Assembly: GCA_002323775.1 (NCBI GenBank)
Contig: DCPV01000168.1
Span: 5,983 to 11,797, forward strand
Origin: Firmicutes bacterium UBA1535
GTDB lineage: Bacteria; Bacillota; Clostridia; Tissierellales; Sedimentibacteraceae
DNA length: 5,815 bases
Reading direction: 5' to 3'
Positions within the stretch are counted from its first letter, which is position 1, and every line of letters starts with the position of its first letter. Both the position numbers and the translations under genes were made by a program. Positions 5,717-5,815 of this stretch are shown here, in pieces. Under the pieces are notes generated by a model that saw only the letters and a list, made by a program, of their open reading frames with translations, had not been told where the DNA came from and did no database searches.

Positions 5717-5815
5717 CTAAACAATGTTTTCACCTAAAATGATTTTAGGCATTGTTGTCAAGCATCTGTTCCATCTCTTATAAAAATGCTCCAACCCTAA
5801 CTTTGATACTCTTGC
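5717..5815 (-). CDS. C-terminal end of an unrecognised gene (runs off the right edge)
   Basis: On the minus strand one frame is open from the window edge for 32 codons to TAG at 5717-5719; the other two minus frames stop quickly, and the + frames over this stretch that were read are closed too. The visible tail reads ARVSKLGLEHFYKRWN, then RCLTTMPKIILGENIV. It is basic and aromatic-rich, with no motif I can assign; it does not look like the C-terminus of a methylmalonyl-CoA mutase subunit. A transposase-type protein is one possibility, but this is a guess. It is followed by the hairpin at 5650-5684, which fits a real gene end. Confidence 0.5.
   Translation of the reverse strand, partial: ARVSKLGLEHFYKRWNRCLTTMPKIILGENIV
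5720..5756. repeat. Nested inverted repeat at the end of the right-edge gene
   Basis: AACAATG (5720-5726) is complementary to CATTGTT (5750-5756), and inside it CCTAAAAT (5733-5740) is complementary to ATTTTAGG (5742-5749) around a single G. A six-base stretch TTTTCA lies unpaired on one side only. The repeat overlaps the last codons and stop of the open frame ending at 5717. It has no T run on either strand, so it is not a standard terminator. Confidence 0.5.

Overview
The window looks like chromosomal DNA from a low-GC, anaerobic Firmicute, most likely a Clostridia-type amino-acid or organic-acid fermenter. This is inferred from the very AT-rich intergenic DNA, strong purine-rich ribosome binding sites, one TTG start, compact hairpin terminators, two genes with Fe-S type cysteine clusters, and a methylmalonyl-CoA module. 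No rRNA, tRNA, CRISPR array or complete mobile element is visible.

Layout from left to right. On the + strand there is the 3' part of truA (tRNA pseudouridine synthase; its catalytic N-terminal region lies off the left edge). It is followed by a flavodoxin-fold FMN reductase with a compact four-cysteine motif. A 70-base, almost perfectly paired hairpin (1264-1333) separates this gene from a convergent minus-strand gene for a multi-pass membrane protein that resembles the Mpv17/PMP22 family and starts at TTG. A divergent intergenic region (2017-2311) carries a promoter for each direction and a palindrome in the membrane-protein leader. On the + strand comes a two-gene unit: an aldo/keto reductase with a C-terminal pair of 4Fe-4S cysteine motifs, then a GNAT acetyltransferase of the SSAT/thialysine type, closed by a textbook terminator at 3955-4002.

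The right third is on the minus strand. It holds meaB (G-protein chaperone of methylmalonyl-CoA mutase) and, downstream of it, methylmalonyl-CoA epimerase, ended by a long two-tier hairpin at 4026-4110. These two proteins serve the same pathway: the epimerase interconverts the two methylmalonyl-CoA epimers, and MeaB protects and reloads the B12 mutase that links one of them to succinyl-CoA. The mutase itself is not in the window. Upstream of meaB are a GC-rich hairpin and the last 32 codons of an unrecognised minus-strand gene that runs off the right edge.

Nothing here amounts to a clear new system; the genes are mostly familiar families. The points worth a second look are the unusually long terminator-like hairpins, whose G-U pairs favour one strand, a small hydrophobic open frame between meaB and the epimerase gene, the lack of a visible promoter in front of meaB, and the unidentified gene end at the right edge.
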